Of a DNA stretch of 64,000 nucleotides, positions 1 to 11,229 are shown in pieces (the stretch's first letter is position 1; each line of letters begins with the position of its first letter). The DNA lies in NCBI GenBank assembly GCA_958299035.1, contig CATQJL010000001.1, positions 26,205,521-26,269,520 of the forward strand, in the 5' to 3' direction. A model generated the notes under the pieces. It did not search any database and had not been told where the DNA came from. It worked only from the letters and a program-made list of their open reading frames with translations. This DNA comes from Cylicocyclus nassatus. Lineage: Eukaryota > Nematoda > Chromadorea > Rhabditida > Strongylidae. Position numbers and translations under genes: made by a program.

Positions 1-65
1 ATCAGCTGTTGAATTTGTAGCGTAGTAGTCAGCTTGGAATAGACTGAAAGTGAACGTTGTAAATA

Positions 66-716
66 CAGGGTGTCCCAAAAAGATTTGCACACTGTTTGAT
101 TGTTGATAACTCTCCTGCTTTCATGTCTTTTGCTGCTTGAGGCGTCATTCTGTAGACCGAGGTTCAACCTAGATATGCAGTGTGGAGCGAACGATTGATG
201 GCTCTCCATTACTGCAGGATTACGGTAGAAACTTCGAGGAGGATTTTAAGCCATTGAAAGCGATTTTTTGCCGATTTTTGCCTCAGAAAGGAAACCAAAC
301 AAGCCAAAAAGTTTTTTGCCGGACTAGTCGAAGTCGTTGACTTTGAATATGAAATTTGCACTTCAGAGTGCTTCTTTGTAACTAGAATGTTCGTCAGAAA
401 TGTGAATACGCCGTCAAGAAAGCTTGAAAAACTCATGAAAACTCATATATTGAAATCAACACGCTTGAAAACATTGCCACACAAATTTTCAGATTTTTTG
501 AAATTATTTCGTCAAAAAGCCTATTCCACAGTGACGCTGTATGCTGAAATTTCATACCGTAATCCTACGGCAATGAAAAGCGATTAGTGATTCACTCCAT
601 ACTTTAGATCTAAGTTGGACCTAACTCTACAGAATGGTACTTCAAGCTCGGCAAAAGACATCAAAGAAAAAGTTATTAACGATCAAACAGTGTGAACATC
701 CTTTTGGGACACTCTG
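66..716. mobile_element. Tc1/mariner-type inverted-repeat element, family I copy 1
   Basis: The ends form a long imperfect inverted repeat starting CAGGGTGTCCCAAAAA on the left and ending with the complement of CAGAGTGTCCCAAAAG on the right, each flanked by TA (64-65 and 717-718), the Tc1/mariner target duplication. Similarity of the two arms continues inward for about 160 bp, through a shared block with 'attacggtag' on the left and 'accgtaatcc' on the right. No transposase reading frame is present, so this is a non-autonomous copy of about 651 bp. Related copies lie at 2258-2923, about 3040-4324 and 46866-47502, with degraded ones elsewhere. Confidence 0.8.
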
Positions 717-718
717 TA

Positions 719-1422
719 TTTGATGCATAAACAAATACGGCCATACCAGAATCAAGCGTGGTGTGTGGTGCGCCCGATCCTATTTATTTCTGTGGGGGGG
801 GGGGAAGGGGGGGAAGGGAGAGTTACTCAATGTTTGCAGAGAATGGGAGAGTAATGTTCATTGTAAAGATGAAAATAATTAAAAAATTTTCGGGGTCAAT
901 AATTTACTATAAGCTCTTCCATGCTATCCGTTTTCTCAAGTGTCAAATTCATGAAGGTCTTCTTGTTTTTTCTTCTAATGATGACATCCTACGAATTCTT
1001 GAGAGTAGGAGGGAAGAGCACTCCTTGGTTTTGGCACCATATCTCCTGCTTAGCAGTGGTGATGGCGTAAAAAAACGGTCTACAGTTGAGTGACTTCAAC
1101 CAAAGCTTGCAAACTAGTAAAGGATCCTGGCATTCAAAATCGATTAAACTCGCCTATCACATAACTTTATCCCGTTGTTGCTGCTTCAAGTGTCTTCATT
1201 TTTGAAGTAGTTGAAGAATGAACGGTGCAATTATTTGCTTAATTATATCATGGTCGAAACAAAATACTTTTTGTTTTGATTGTTATTAGACAGTGAAAAG
1301 GTTGAGAAAAACCAAAATCATCTACATTCACTCAAATCGATGGACTTTATGTGCATTGTAACCGTATTTTATTCGATGTAACAAGAGTCCATTCGCATTT
1401 TGAACTTACTAAGGCCCGACAC
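719..1422. other. unassigned spacer
   Basis: Between two transposable elements. It holds a G-rich tract (about 796-818) and an open frame of 111 codons from 758 with no recognisable domain, no convincing splice context and a start inside low-complexity sequence. I see no supportable gene. Confidence 0.5.
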
Positions 1423-2082
1423 ACGTACCTCCCCGCTGCGGAGAGGAGGAGATTTGAGAGGTGACGCGTCATATTTCGTCACTTCAAGTATCTGTATTGT
1501 TCTTATGAAAGTTCTCATACTCTGATAACTGATTAAAATGATGTCAGAGAATTTTCCTGTTCCGCGTAATCCCCTGGGGATTCACAGAAAATCGCCTTTG
1601 TTTTCAAAGTCGTCTTCTTTCCAGGAAGTCGATAAAAACGTCGTGAAGTTGTACTGGATTTACTACAGCAATTTCTAGGGATGATTTCGACAAAAACGGA
1701 TTGTGCAGTTTTTGAGTTTTTCGATGAACCTCAGCTCGCAAACAGAGATTCGTCGAAAAATTCGATATCGTGATAATTTCTATTTCAGAAATGTTTAGCG
1801 TGTCATAGTATACCCTCGGTACAACTCCACAGCATTTTCGTCGATGTAGGAGGATAATCGATTTCGGAAATATGAGCTGATTCTTGGTGATCTCCAAAAA
1901 GATCACATGAAACAATGCAAATCTCTAGATGGCAATGCTCTGTCATCTATTATACTCAAATATTAGGGTGTAAGAACCTTATAAGATTATAAAAAAAAAA
2001 ATGATACAGATATTATACCTAAAGCAGCGAAATATGACGCGTCCCCTCTCAAATCTTCTCCTCTGCTCTTCCGATGTACGTG
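1423..2082. mobile_element. inverted-repeat MITE, family II
   Basis: Terminal inverted repeats begin CACGTAC at both ends and share GATTTGAGAGG and GACGCGTCATATTTCG over about 60 bp, with a few mismatches. The interior (about 1680-1760) resembles the centre of the foldback at 47871-48602: both carry a stretch reading like 'gagtttttcgat' followed by a related segment. No clear target duplication is visible and no protein is encoded, so the superfamily stays open. Confidence 0.65.
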
Positions 2083-2257
2083 ATGTGAAGACAGCTGACT
2101 TGCAATTTTATAGCACATGCAGAGATATTGTTCAACGAAGCGGGATTACCAATAGTGGTGACCACTGCAAATGCTTTTGAATCGTAATCCATTTTTCAAC
2201 TAGCGTGATTTCTGATGGACGAAATCATTGTGGTAAACATGGTGTCTCAAAACTATA

Positions 2258-2923
2258 CAGGGTGTCCAAAAAATGTGCCTACTGTTTGATTATCAATAAC
2301 TCTATTGTAATGAAGTGTTTCGAGAAGTTTTAGGTAACATTTTGTAGAGCGAGGTTAACTTAGATTTACAGTATGGAGAGAAATCATCGATCGCTCTTCA
2401 TTACTGTACGATTACGGTAGGAACTTCAATCACGTGGTGTCACTGTGTAAAAAGCTGCCGTTTCAAATTCAGAAAAATGTGGAAAATTGTGTAATAGGTT
2501 TTCCATGGATGTTGAGTTCAATACTCAGTTATGTACGAGATTGCGAAACTTTTTAAACGGTGTGACCGCAGTCTGGGGACATTGGAAAAACGGCCGGTAC
2601 TGCTTGCCTCGCACAACTTTTTGATGAAGCGTTATGAAAAGTGGAAAATTTACAGTTAGAACCAGCATCTCTAATTAGCCCAGTGTAAAAGTTTTCAGGT
2701 TGTTTTGTTTACTTTCCGAGACAAACTATGGCCTTTCATAGTCAAAACCCTCTTCAGAGTTTCTACCGTCATCTTACAGTATTGAAGAGAGCCGATGATT
2801 CGCTCCACACTGTAAATCTAAGTTGAAGTTAGCTCTACAAAGTGGTACCCAAAGTTCCTCAAAAGACTTCAACACAAGTGAGTTATTAACAATCAAACAG
2901 TAGATCGTTTTTGAGATACCCTG
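2258..2923. mobile_element. Tc1/mariner-type inverted-repeat element, family I copy 2
   Basis: It starts CAGGGTGTCCAAAAAA after a TA (2256-2257) and ends in an inverted copy reading ...GATACCCTG. The subterminal blocks match copy 1 (left 'tgattatcaataactct', right 'gttattaacaatcaaac'). The 3' target dinucleotide is no longer TA, so that flank has mutated. About 666 bp with no coding capacity. Confidence 0.75.
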
Positions 2924-3039
2924 CACATACACTGCCAATCGTTAATATCTCTCTTCGTAAGAAGTGTTCTGCCTATCCAAAAATCATTTCCGGGGAAGAC
3001 CCAGCAAACAAGTCACACTCCGTCTAAGGGAAGGAACAA

Positions 3040-4324
3040 AAAGGAGTAAAAATGTAACACATACAAGTCATTTTTTATTAAATTTACTGCATGGAACGAA
3101 TCAACGATTGCTCTTCATTACCTTGGGATTACGGTAGGGAATTCCAGCATACAGAACCATTGTGAAATAGGCCGTCTAACAGAATATTTTACAGAAAATC
3201 TCGAAAATTGTTTGGCAGGATTTTCGCGCATGCTGATTCACTACACAGCTTTATCTTATATACAGTCCGTGTTAATTACCTGTTCCCTTTTATGCAAGCG
3301 CAAGAGCTTCGCGCCGCGTTCGCGCGCGTATGGCTCGGGCACTCAAATTGGCCTCATCGATTGGTGGCCCGCGCGCGGGCTCTTGCGTCGCGCTTGGTAG
3401 TTCCCATGCGAAAGGGAATTGACATCGACTGTATAAAGCTGGATGTCTGTTTGCCTGTCTGTCTGTATGTATGTATGTACGTATGTTCCGAACAGAAATT
3501 TTCATTTCTGAACCGATCCTGACCAAACTTGGCACACATGCACTTCAGGGCGGGGCGGGTGTCATAGGTTACTTTTCGTCATCGATCGATAACGATTTTA
3601 TCGATTTTTTGCAAGGTTTGAGCTACGGGGCTTAGAGTTGGCACAGAGGGGTAAGTGAGCATGAGGATTCCGAATACAATATTAGTTTTTGAAATTATTT
3701 ATTACTTTTATCGATTTTATCGATTATTTTGCAAAGTTTGAGCTACGGGGCTGGGAGTTGCCACAGGGAAGTAATTGAGCATGCTGATTACATTACATTC
3801 GTATTACACAGCGGGAAAAGGAAATTGGCATGAAATAGGCATGTAGAAGTGGGCACAGGGAAAGATTGTACTGGGACAGGGATGGGACCTTTGTCATAGT
3901 GTTTTGAAAGGCCGGGCGGAGCTGGGAAAGCCCAGCTAGTAGATTCCAAGTTTTTTTGAGGGCGTAATCGTATTTTTGAAATATATCGAAAAAAAAACCA
4001 GTTACGGTGTACCCGTAATAACCTATGAAATAAGTACTACAGAGTAAGATAATAACTTCATATTTAGAATCAGTGGCTTTGACTAACCTAGTATAAAAGT
4101 TTTTCACTTGTGTGGTTTCCTCTGTGAGGAAAATGTGGCTCTCAATAGCCTAAGATCCTTCTGTTTCTACCGTGATCCTACAGTAATGAAGAGCAATCGA
4201 TGATTTGCTCTATACTACAAATCTTAGTTGAAGCTAGCTCTACAGATACCTGAAGGCATCCCAAAGATTATTTGGAAAAAATATCAACATTCAAACAGTG
4301 TATATATACTTTTGCTACACCTTG
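3040..4324. mobile_element. Tc1/mariner-type element, family I copy 3, interrupted
   Basis: The right half (about 3940-4324) aligns with the right half of family I, ending 'acaccttg' before TA. The left half (about 3060-3240) carries the family block 'gggattacggtaggga' and then 'gcgcatgctgattc'. Between them lie GC-rich sequence and a Helitron-like insertion (3431-3939). The left terminus is eroded, so the left boundary is approximate. Confidence 0.55.
3431..3939 (+). mobile_element. Helitron-like non-autonomous element inside family I copy 3
   Basis: The left part reads 'tataaagctgg' followed by a TCTG/TATG-rich stretch, then 'ctgaaccgatcctgacc' and 'ttggcacacatgc'. The right end is a short hairpin (gctggg/cccagc) followed by CTAG and then T, the end structure of rolling-circle Helitrons. 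The interior carries an about 115-bp direct duplication (the block with 'tttgagctacggggct' occurs twice). The same family appears at 23231-23506 and, rearranged, at 21141-21580. No Rep/helicase protein is present. Confidence 0.55.
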
Positions 4325-4446
4325 TATAGCCTAAACAGCGTCCCAAACAATGCCGTTGTGCAAAGATTGACTGCATGTATTTTTAGGCTTCGTATTCCGT
4401 ACGCGCCATGGCCGTCTCAGAGTAGTGTCATTTGAAAGAAGACGAT

Positions 4447-4583
4447 TGTTGAAAAATGATATGTTAGTGATAATGACTTTGTTGATGTAAGCACATTTGG
4501 TATATATAGCTGTGACTGTATGGTACTTCTCAGGTCATCTCGGATAGTAAAGAAATCACTCAAGCCGTTTTCAAGCCACAACA
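4447..4583 (+). repeat. 5' LTR of the gypsy element
   Basis: About 137 bp, TG...CA bounded. It shares with the 3' LTR long runs such as 'gtgataatgactttgttgat' and 'tatatatagctgtgactg', the latter a TATA-like promoter candidate. It is followed at 4584 by 'gtggtgatcagg', the likely primer-binding region; I cannot name the primer tRNA. Confidence 0.85.
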
Positions 4584-4849
4584 GTGGTGATCAGGATCAA
4601 GCAAAGAAGACCGCTCATCGATCAAAGAAGAGGAAGCTCTCCACAGTTTAGGGACAAGAATCCTTCCACGAGTCAAGGACAAGGAGGAACTCTACGCCAC
4701 AGGAAAAATCACCGTCAAGGACTGTCAAGGATCAAGGACAAGGAAGAGCCGCAGATACGCCACCAGAGCTTCTTCAGATTAGTTATCACTTCCAGTAGAA
4801 GCTATAACCGATCCACAAAGAGTGAGAAACTCTTACCAGGGAACCAACT

Positions 4850-5732
4850 ATGCCGAGAGTGACAAAAGAAAAGCATGGCCAAGACTCGCAGCTGGAGAAG
4901 ATTATAGGAATGGCAGAACAGTTGCGTCTCCAACACGAAGAGATGATGGCACTGTTCACCAGCCTTGCGAGAGGCCAGAATGCTGCCGTCCAAGATGCTG
5001 GGAAGGATCGATCTTCAGCGAAGAAGTCCAGAAGTTTATCTTTGACGAAGACACTGGAAACACATTCGCATACTGGTACGATAGGTATTGTCCAATTATA
5101 AAAGATGCTGTTTTACCAGACAACAAAAAGCGGGTTGATCCTTATGAAACTCGATGAGGAACCGTATCGGAAATATACCGATGACGTCCTTCCGTTGAGA
5201 CCATGTGAGATTGATCTGGAAGAAACAGTTGCGATTTTGCAAAAGCTATTTGCATCTAAGAAGACACTTATACGCCGACGATATGAGTGTCTCCGGGTCA
5301 CTTGCCCAGCACTGACGTCAACCAAAATACCCTTTAGGAAGTTCGCAAACAATCAAGAGAATGGACGAAGACGCCAGTCTCAAAGAGGTGGATCATACAG
5401 CAATGAAGACACTATACTTCGTAGCAGGTCTTCAGGACCCCTCGCTCAGGGATGTCCGTCTGAGAATGATCCGCAGGCTGGACACCCACACGGAAGACAC
5501 ACCATTGACAATAGAAGATCTTGTCAACGAGTGTGAAAACCACACCGCATTGAAGATGGACAACACAGACATGGAAGGGGATCGAGATATTCATGCTGTG
5601 TGGAAGAAGAAGATAAAGTGCTTCAACTGTGCAGGACCGCACAAAAGAAGCGAATGCCCTCGCCTCGTCCCTACTAAACGTAAGAAGCGAAAGGAAGCAG
5701 TAGAGACGGTGCAAGAAGGCTGTCGCGTTTAG
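4850..5732 (+). pseudogene. gag remnant with CCHC zinc knuckle
   Basis: Capsid/nucleocapsid protein of the gypsy element, which packages the element RNA. The coding sequence is split over three frames: a start at 4850 with a Lys-rich head, then a segment around 5010-5157 (with EVQKFIFDEDTG and FAYWYDRY, typical of nematode gypsy gag), then 5105-5360 in a third register, and finally 5361-5732. The last piece ends in a zinc knuckle of the form C-x2-C-x3-H-x4-C (CFNCAGPHKRSEC, about residues 88-100), followed by a basic tail. At least two frameshifts make it non-functional. Confidence 0.75.
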
Positions 5733-5739
5733 CGCCGAG

Positions 5740-5835
5740 AACGCGCGTACGTATCTTACGTCACTATTCAAGGATGTCCTATACGGTTCCAACTTGACAC
5801 GGCGCTGATATAACATTGATATCACGCCGAGTTTG
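5740..5835 (+). pseudogene. retropepsin remnant with frameshift at the active site
   Basis: A short protease stretch reads YVTIQGCPIRFQLDT and then leaves frame exactly after the Asp-Thr of the catalytic DTG triad, running into stops. The sequence there (acacggcgctgat) looks like a one-base loss. Aspartic protease activity is therefore gone. The rest of the domain is only weakly visible downstream. Confidence 0.6.
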
Positions 5836-6591
5836 GAAGAAAATAGGATCCCCAACTCTGGAACCATACATCCTGTCAGTGAAAACTGACATGGAAATCC
5901 GATGAAAATTGACGGCAAATTCTGTACTCAGTTCTCCGTCAAAGACTATGTGACAGGGTAGTCGATTCTTGGAAAGGGGACATGTTATGTCACTGAAGGA
6001 ACAAATCTATTAGGATTGGAGTGGTGCATTCAGTTGCCTGCTTACAAAGAATTGAGGAACGAATATCACTGTCGTATGGTGACCCAAGATGAAGAACTGA
6101 GGGCAGAAGTAATCGCTAACTTGAAGAGAAAGTACGCAGAGTCTTCAAGATGGACTTGGGAAATGCTCAAAGACTAAGGCGAAATTGTACCTGAAGGACA
6201 ATGTAGTTCCTGTCTTTAAGAAAGGCGACCTGTTCCATTTGCATCTAAAAGGGAACTGGAGGCAGAGGTCGACCGATTGATGGCCATGGGAGTGATTTCT
6301 GCAGTGGAACATTCGGACTGGGCAGCACCAATAGTGGTGGGAAGAAGAAAAACGGAGAAATCCGTTTGTGTGCCGATTTTTCAACAGGCCTGAATGATGC
6401 ATTACAACTGCACCAACACCCATTACCCACCGCTGAGGATGTATTCGCAAAGCTAAATGCAGGCCAGCTGTTTACGCAGATCGACTTAGCAGAATTTTAT
6501 CTGCAGATAGAGGTTGATGAAGCATCAAAGGAGATGCTGACGATAAACACACACAAAGAATTAAACCGCTATAATCGCCTACCCTTCGGAG

Positions 6592-8377
6592 CATAGATGC
6601 GATAGGTGGAGAAATTTCTCTGACCCCCTTCACTTTAGGGCCGGCATCTGGCTGACCCCTTTCACCTGAGGTTGAGACTAATCAAGGCAAACAGCTATTA
6701 CAACGGAACTTTTGTTTGGAAAGGAAACGCCAGCTGCTCTTCTCCTCAGACATCAAGACTGCAAGAGAGTATCGAATCAACAACGTTTCGTTAAAAAACG
6801 CATGCTTGAGACCTTCTGCGCGCTCAAAGGGCGTTGATAACAAAACGTAATCAAAAAGTAAAAGGTGATTTTTTGAATAATTAACGTTGTATCAATGAAT
6901 ACATACTTTGCAAAAAAGAGTTGAGCAAGAGTACAAAAATCTGAACCGACTAGCGATGGATGCATGTTTATTGACAAGAAATCACTCCATAGCTTTTTTC
7001 ACTAGAGAGAATAATAACAAACAAAACAACAGTCAGATTACTCGTTTTTCATGCTTTCGATTCATATATAAAAGTTCGAAAAAGACCTTCTCGGTTCGAA
7101 AATATAATTATCCAAAATTGGCTGATATTGTAACTAGATAAAACTGCTCGTATCTCGCTTCACAGAGAAGCTACGAAAAAAGAGACGGTCTACGTCGATT
7201 CCTCGCGTTCTTAGCTATCGAATGGTATAAAAGGTGTTGGCGCACAAAACTTTCCCAGTCCAAAAAAGTCTTGCTCCGGCAAACCATAGAAAGCCGGAGC
7301 GGGGTGGAGCAAGTTACTATTGAATATCTCCACCTCATTTTTGAGAAAGCACAAGTTTTTTTACCCCACAACCTGTATAACATCAGAAAGCCCACAAAAA
7401 AAGGATTCGACGTAGACCGTCTCTTTTTCTCTAGCTCCCCTCTACTTAGAGTTACACGGGATTTTACCCAAAAAGATGTGTGTTTTTGTCGAGAGATTTC
7501 TGCGTGAAGAATGGATAAAGGTGCCTGATTTTCTAATTGCGTCACAGAGCAAGACCTTGCCAGTAAACGTAGACCGTCTCTTTTTTTAAATCTTTGTTCT
7601 TTCTTTCAAAAATAAATTACAAATTAATTACACAAAATCAGCTGGTGAGTAGGCGTATAAAATCGCTCGTATCTCGCTCTACAGAGAAGCTATGAAAAAA
7701 GAGACAGTCTACGTCGATTCTCCATAATCTCAGCTTTCGAACGGTGTAAAGCATGTTAAGGCTTTTTTGCTTCCCGGCTCTAAAAAGCACTTGCTTTGGT
7801 GACCGATAAAAGCCAATACATTGGGGGAGCTAAGTGGAGCCAGCTTATAGTAAATACCTCCACACCATTTCTAAAAACTGTCAGGTTTTTTCGCTCAGCC
7901 ATCTATATACCATTCGAAAGCCCAGGAAAAGGGGACTCGACGTAGACCGTCGAATTCTTTCTAGCCGCTTTTTACCGAGAGATACACTGCATTTTACCTG
8001 AAATCATGTTCATTTTCGACAGCAAATTTCTGCCAAACGAAGACCTAATCTGCTGGTTATCTATCTGCGTTACAGAGCAAGTCTTCATTAGCAGACGTAG
8101 ACCGTCGACTTTCTCGTAGTATTCTTTTGGAGAACAGAAAGAGGAAAATTAGTTGACACATGAAGTACATAAAATCCCTCATATCTCGAGGCACAAAAGA
8201 CTTAGAAAAAAGCCGACGTTCTATGTCGATTCTATATGACCTCAGTTTTCGAATGGTAAGTAACTTGTTGGGGCATTTTGCTCTCAGGGCTCACTTACCC
8301 CCTTCACCTTACAAGGATGGGAGTAGCAGAGACCCCCTTCACCTGGAGAGGGCCCGGCTCCCCCTATCGCACCTATG
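6592..8377. mobile_element. hAT-like non-autonomous transposon inside the gypsy RT
   Basis: Terminal inverted repeats CATAGATGCGATAGG (left) and CATAGGTGCGATAGG (right, complemented) are flanked by an exact 8-bp duplication CTTCGGAG at 6584-6591 and 8378-8385, which is the hAT (or P-type) hallmark. Just inside each end are two copies of a direct motif like GACCCCCTTCACCT (about 6630-6675 and 8295-8345). The core consists of an about 510-530-bp unit repeated from about 7143, 7668 and 8178, the third truncated. It carries no transposase. Removing it rejoins the RT reading frame at NRLPFG/KFAPD, which proves it is an insertion. Confidence 0.85.
7143..8290. repeat. tandem ~520-bp repeat, two and a fraction units
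   Basis: Each unit opens with a block like 'tatctcgcttcacagag' followed by 'ggtctacgtcga', has the reverse of that motif (cgacgtagaccgtc) about 220 bp later and again about 380 bp later. Motif positions are 7185, 7407, 7566, 7705, 7937, 8094 and 8215, giving a period of 510-531 bp. The third unit stops after about 110 bp. Confidence 0.75.
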
Positions 8378-8939
8378 CTTCGGAGTCAAATTTGCGCCCG
8401 ATATATTCCAGAAGATCATGGACTTAATGATATGTGGACTAAAAGGAGTAGCCGCATACCTAGATGATATCATCGTTACCGGAAAGTCTTATAAAGAACA
8501 CCAAAAGAATTTGGATGCACTGTTTAAAAGACTTGAGGAATACGGCTTTTACGTCCAGCTGAAGAAGTGCAACTTCTTGATGCCCGAGATTTGCTATCTT
8601 GGATGCGTTATAAACAAGAACGGTCGCCACCTAGATCCAAAGAAGATTGAAGTAATCTGCGAAATGCCTCCACCAAGGAATATTGCGGAATTACGTTCTT
8701 TCTCAGGAATGATCAGTTACTACGGGTCGTTTGTAGCAGAAATGCATCAGTTACGCGCACCATTGAACGCATTGTTGAAGAAGAACGTTCCTTTTGAATG
8801 GACGGAAGAATGTGAGAAAGCTGTCAACCGTACCAAGAAAGTTCTTACTACTGATCTGCTCCTAACAGATTTTGATCTTGAGATACTGGCTGCCGCTGAC
8901 GGTTTCAGATTAGGGAATTGGAGTGGTAATACTGCATAG

Positions 8940-9260
8940 AATGCCGGATGGAACATAAAAAGCAATTTGCGATGCAAGTTGAAGTCTCACCGTCGCCGAG
9001 AGAAACTATGGACAGATTGAGAAGGAAGGACTCGTTTTGATATTTGCAGTCCGCAAGTTCCATCGCTACATCTATGGACGTCGATTCATACTGCTGACGG
9101 ATCATAAACATTATTACATATCTTCGGAGCGAAGAAAATGGTGCCAGCGTATACACAACGATGAAAGTTAATCCTGCTAGCTTACGATTTCGACCTTTAA
9201 TATAGAAAGACGACCGATTTTGGACAAGCTGATGTGCTGTCCCGCCTAATTCCCCCAAAA
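8940..9260 (+). pseudogene. RNase H remnant of the gypsy element
   Basis: Frame-broken continuation of the polymerase. The recognisable segment is [20 protein letters not shown] followed by [14 protein letters not shown], typical of the Ty3/gypsy RNase H region that degrades the RNA strand of the hybrid. It lies in a different frame from the end of the RT, so at least one indel separates them. Confidence 0.7.
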
Positions 9261-9336
9261 CCTTCATAAGATATGGTGATCGCAAAAATAGAAGAAGACA
9301 TGCACCATCCAAAGCACTGCCGTAAAAGCACTACCC

Positions 9337-10543
9337 GTGACAAGAAGTGCGATTGTAGAAGAGTCCCAGAAGGACGAACTCATATCGCAGGTCATAGAGC
9401 TATACAAAAAGAAATCATGGTCACCCAAAGCGAAAGGCGAAATTGCCAAATGGAAGGCACTAAGCGGAATTCTGTCAGTTCAAGACGGATGTTTATATAT
9501 TGGCCACAGGATAGTTATTCCGACCGCTCGACAGACTGTCTTAAGGCAGTTACACGAAGGACATCCCGGAATGACACGGATGAAGATGCTTGCGAGAGGA
9601 TACGTGTACTGGAAAGGCATCGATCAAGACATCGAAGAAACCGTCTGCCGTTGTCGCGGCTGACAAGAAGCCGCGAAAATGCCTGTGAAAACAGAGCTAA
9701 GTTCATGGAATTTGGAAGAGAAGCCTTGGAACAGGGTACATATCGACTTTGCGGGACCTTTCAACGGAAGATCGTATCTTATACTAGTTGACGCATTATC
9801 AGTATGGCCAGAAGTTTATGAGATGTCATCCACTTCAGTCAAAGTGCTACTTTACGAAAATTAAAATAATTATTTGCACAGTTTGACAACCACAAGTACT
9901 CGTTTCAGACAATGGAAGTTAGTTCAATCAAAGAATTTCAAGATTTCTGCAGGAACTGTGGAATCGAACATATCCGTTCACCACCATTCTACCTGCAGCC
10001 AAACGGTCAAGCAGAACGTTTCGTGGACACCTTAAAAAGAACGTTGCAGAAAATAAAGGAGGGGAGATGTTGGATAAATTAGCTGAACTTCTGCAGAACT
10101 ATCGCAGGACGCCAAACACTTCAACACCTGAAAAATTATTTCCTGCTGAATTATTCTTAGGTCGACGAATCCGGACAAAGCTTTCGTTATTAGATGAATC
10201 AGCGAGAAAAGTAGGGAAACATGATACCAAGATGGAGGAACAGTTCAACCGCCATCAAGAGGCAAGGTCCAGGTCGTATGATACGAATGATCACGTACGG
10301 GTCAGAGACTACCGCTCAAAACATCATTGGATCCCAGCTGTAGGACACCCAACCAAATGCGCAGAAAGGACGGGAGCACCAACGCAGCCAACGAAAACAT
10401 TAGTCAAAACTGAGAAGCCGAAGAAACCGTGTTGCAGATACTATTTCTCAGATTGCAACCCAACTATGTCACCAAACTCCGAGACATTATCATTCAAGAA
10501 ACATCATGGTAGATATCTAATGAAGAAGAAGAACGTAAAATAG
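9337..10543 (+). pseudogene. integrase remnant
   Basis: Integrase inserts the element cDNA. The N-terminal zinc-binding part is seen as LHEGHPGMTRMKMLARGYVY (His pair) followed by a Cys pair near an in-frame TGA at 9661. The catalytic core follows with HIDFAGPF (first Asp), then, in another frame, VSDNGS (second Asp) and QPNGQAERF (the Glu). The C-terminal segment from 10067 has the usual LLQNYRRTPNTSTPEKLFPAELFLGR-type run and ends before the purine tract. Stops and frameshifts separate the pieces. Confidence 0.75.
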
Positions 10544-10562
10544 TTTTGTCTTAGGAGGGAGG

Positions 10563-10700
10563 TGTTGAGGATTGATATGAGTGATAATGACTTTGTTGAT
10601 GTAAACTCATTTGATATATATAGCTGTGACTGTATGGTACTTCTTAGTTTGTCCTCTCGGATAGTAAGGGAATCACTCAAGCCGTTCTCAAGCCACAACA
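10563..10700 (+). repeat. 3' LTR of the gypsy element
   Basis: About 138 bp, TGTTGA...CACAACA, preceded by the polypurine tract at 10552-10562. See the 5' LTR for the shared blocks. Confidence 0.85.
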
Positions 10701-11229
10701 ATGATCTTCGCTAAGGACACAATAACATCGATGAGCAGAGTTCAAGTAAACTGTGGTTTTTCTTTCGAGTTCCATAAAGTGGTGATCGTACAACGCTGCG
10801 GCACTTCAATTTCCTTCTCCGAACATTTTGCTTGGGTTTGCGGTAGCTTGTCGTATTCTGTTATAAAAGACTGCTCGGTTACGCTTTTACCAAGAAAAGA
10901 CAAAAACAAATCACTTTCCAACGTGACTTGAAGTTCCGAAAAAAAAAGAAGTTTCGCGAAGCGATCGCTGTGTCACCGAATTCTCTCAGTCAGTCACATT
11001 CCTTTCACGGTGACTCACGAGAGCAATCCCTTGCCGCGTTTGTCTTTGAAGCAACAGGGCGCGGCTAAAAAACTTGAAGTATAGGGCATTCATTGAACAC
11101 GGATTCGACTACGGCCTTTGCAACCATTTGAGCACAAAACACTCATATAGAACTCACCTTAATGCTTAAGTCACCTCCAGTATGATATGACGTAAGATTT
11201 AATGTTTGGATGTCGAAACTATTTTTGGA
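10701..11229. other. unassigned flank
   Basis: Host sequence between the gypsy element and a palindrome. A 76-codon frame starts at 10701, exactly at the LTR edge, and shows no domain. No supportable gene. Confidence 0.4.

Larger units (their letters stand above)
6105..8938 (+). pseudogene. reverse transcriptase remnant, split by an insertion
   Basis: Polymerase of the gypsy element. The upstream half (about 6105-6591) contains the palm segments LCADFST-like and FTQIDLAEFYLQI (catalytic Asp in the second) and ends in NRLPFG. The downstream half (from about 8386) resumes with KFAPDIFQKIMD and holds YLDDIIV (catalytic DD pair), then FLGCVINKNG-like and the connection region ending near 8938. 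The two halves are separated by the hAT-like element. An additional frameshift lies near 6335-6360 and a stop at 8938. The RT motifs themselves are unmistakable. Confidence 0.85.
4447..10700 (+). mobile_element. Ty3/gypsy LTR retrotransposon, decayed
   Basis: Two short LTRs (4447-4583 and 10563-10700) bound gag, protease, reverse transcriptase, RNase H and integrase remains in gypsy order. Each LTR starts TGTTGA and ends CACAACA. The flanking 5-mers are acgat and atgat, a target duplication with one change. A purine tract (aggagggagg) lies directly before the 3' LTR. The LTRs differ at roughly a tenth of positions, so the insertion is old. Coding parts are broken by several frameshifts and stops, and a 1786-bp hAT-like element interrupts the reverse transcriptase at 6592-8377. 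The element cannot move by itself. Confidence 0.9.

Noticed and set aside
4584..4600. naming the primer tRNA of the gypsy element
   Set aside because: 'gtggtgatcagg' after the 5' LTR does not match a tRNA end that I can recall with confidence.
5412..5918. 168-codon minus-strand frame
   Set aside because: Antisense shadow of the gypsy gag, which has a zinc knuckle on the plus strand.
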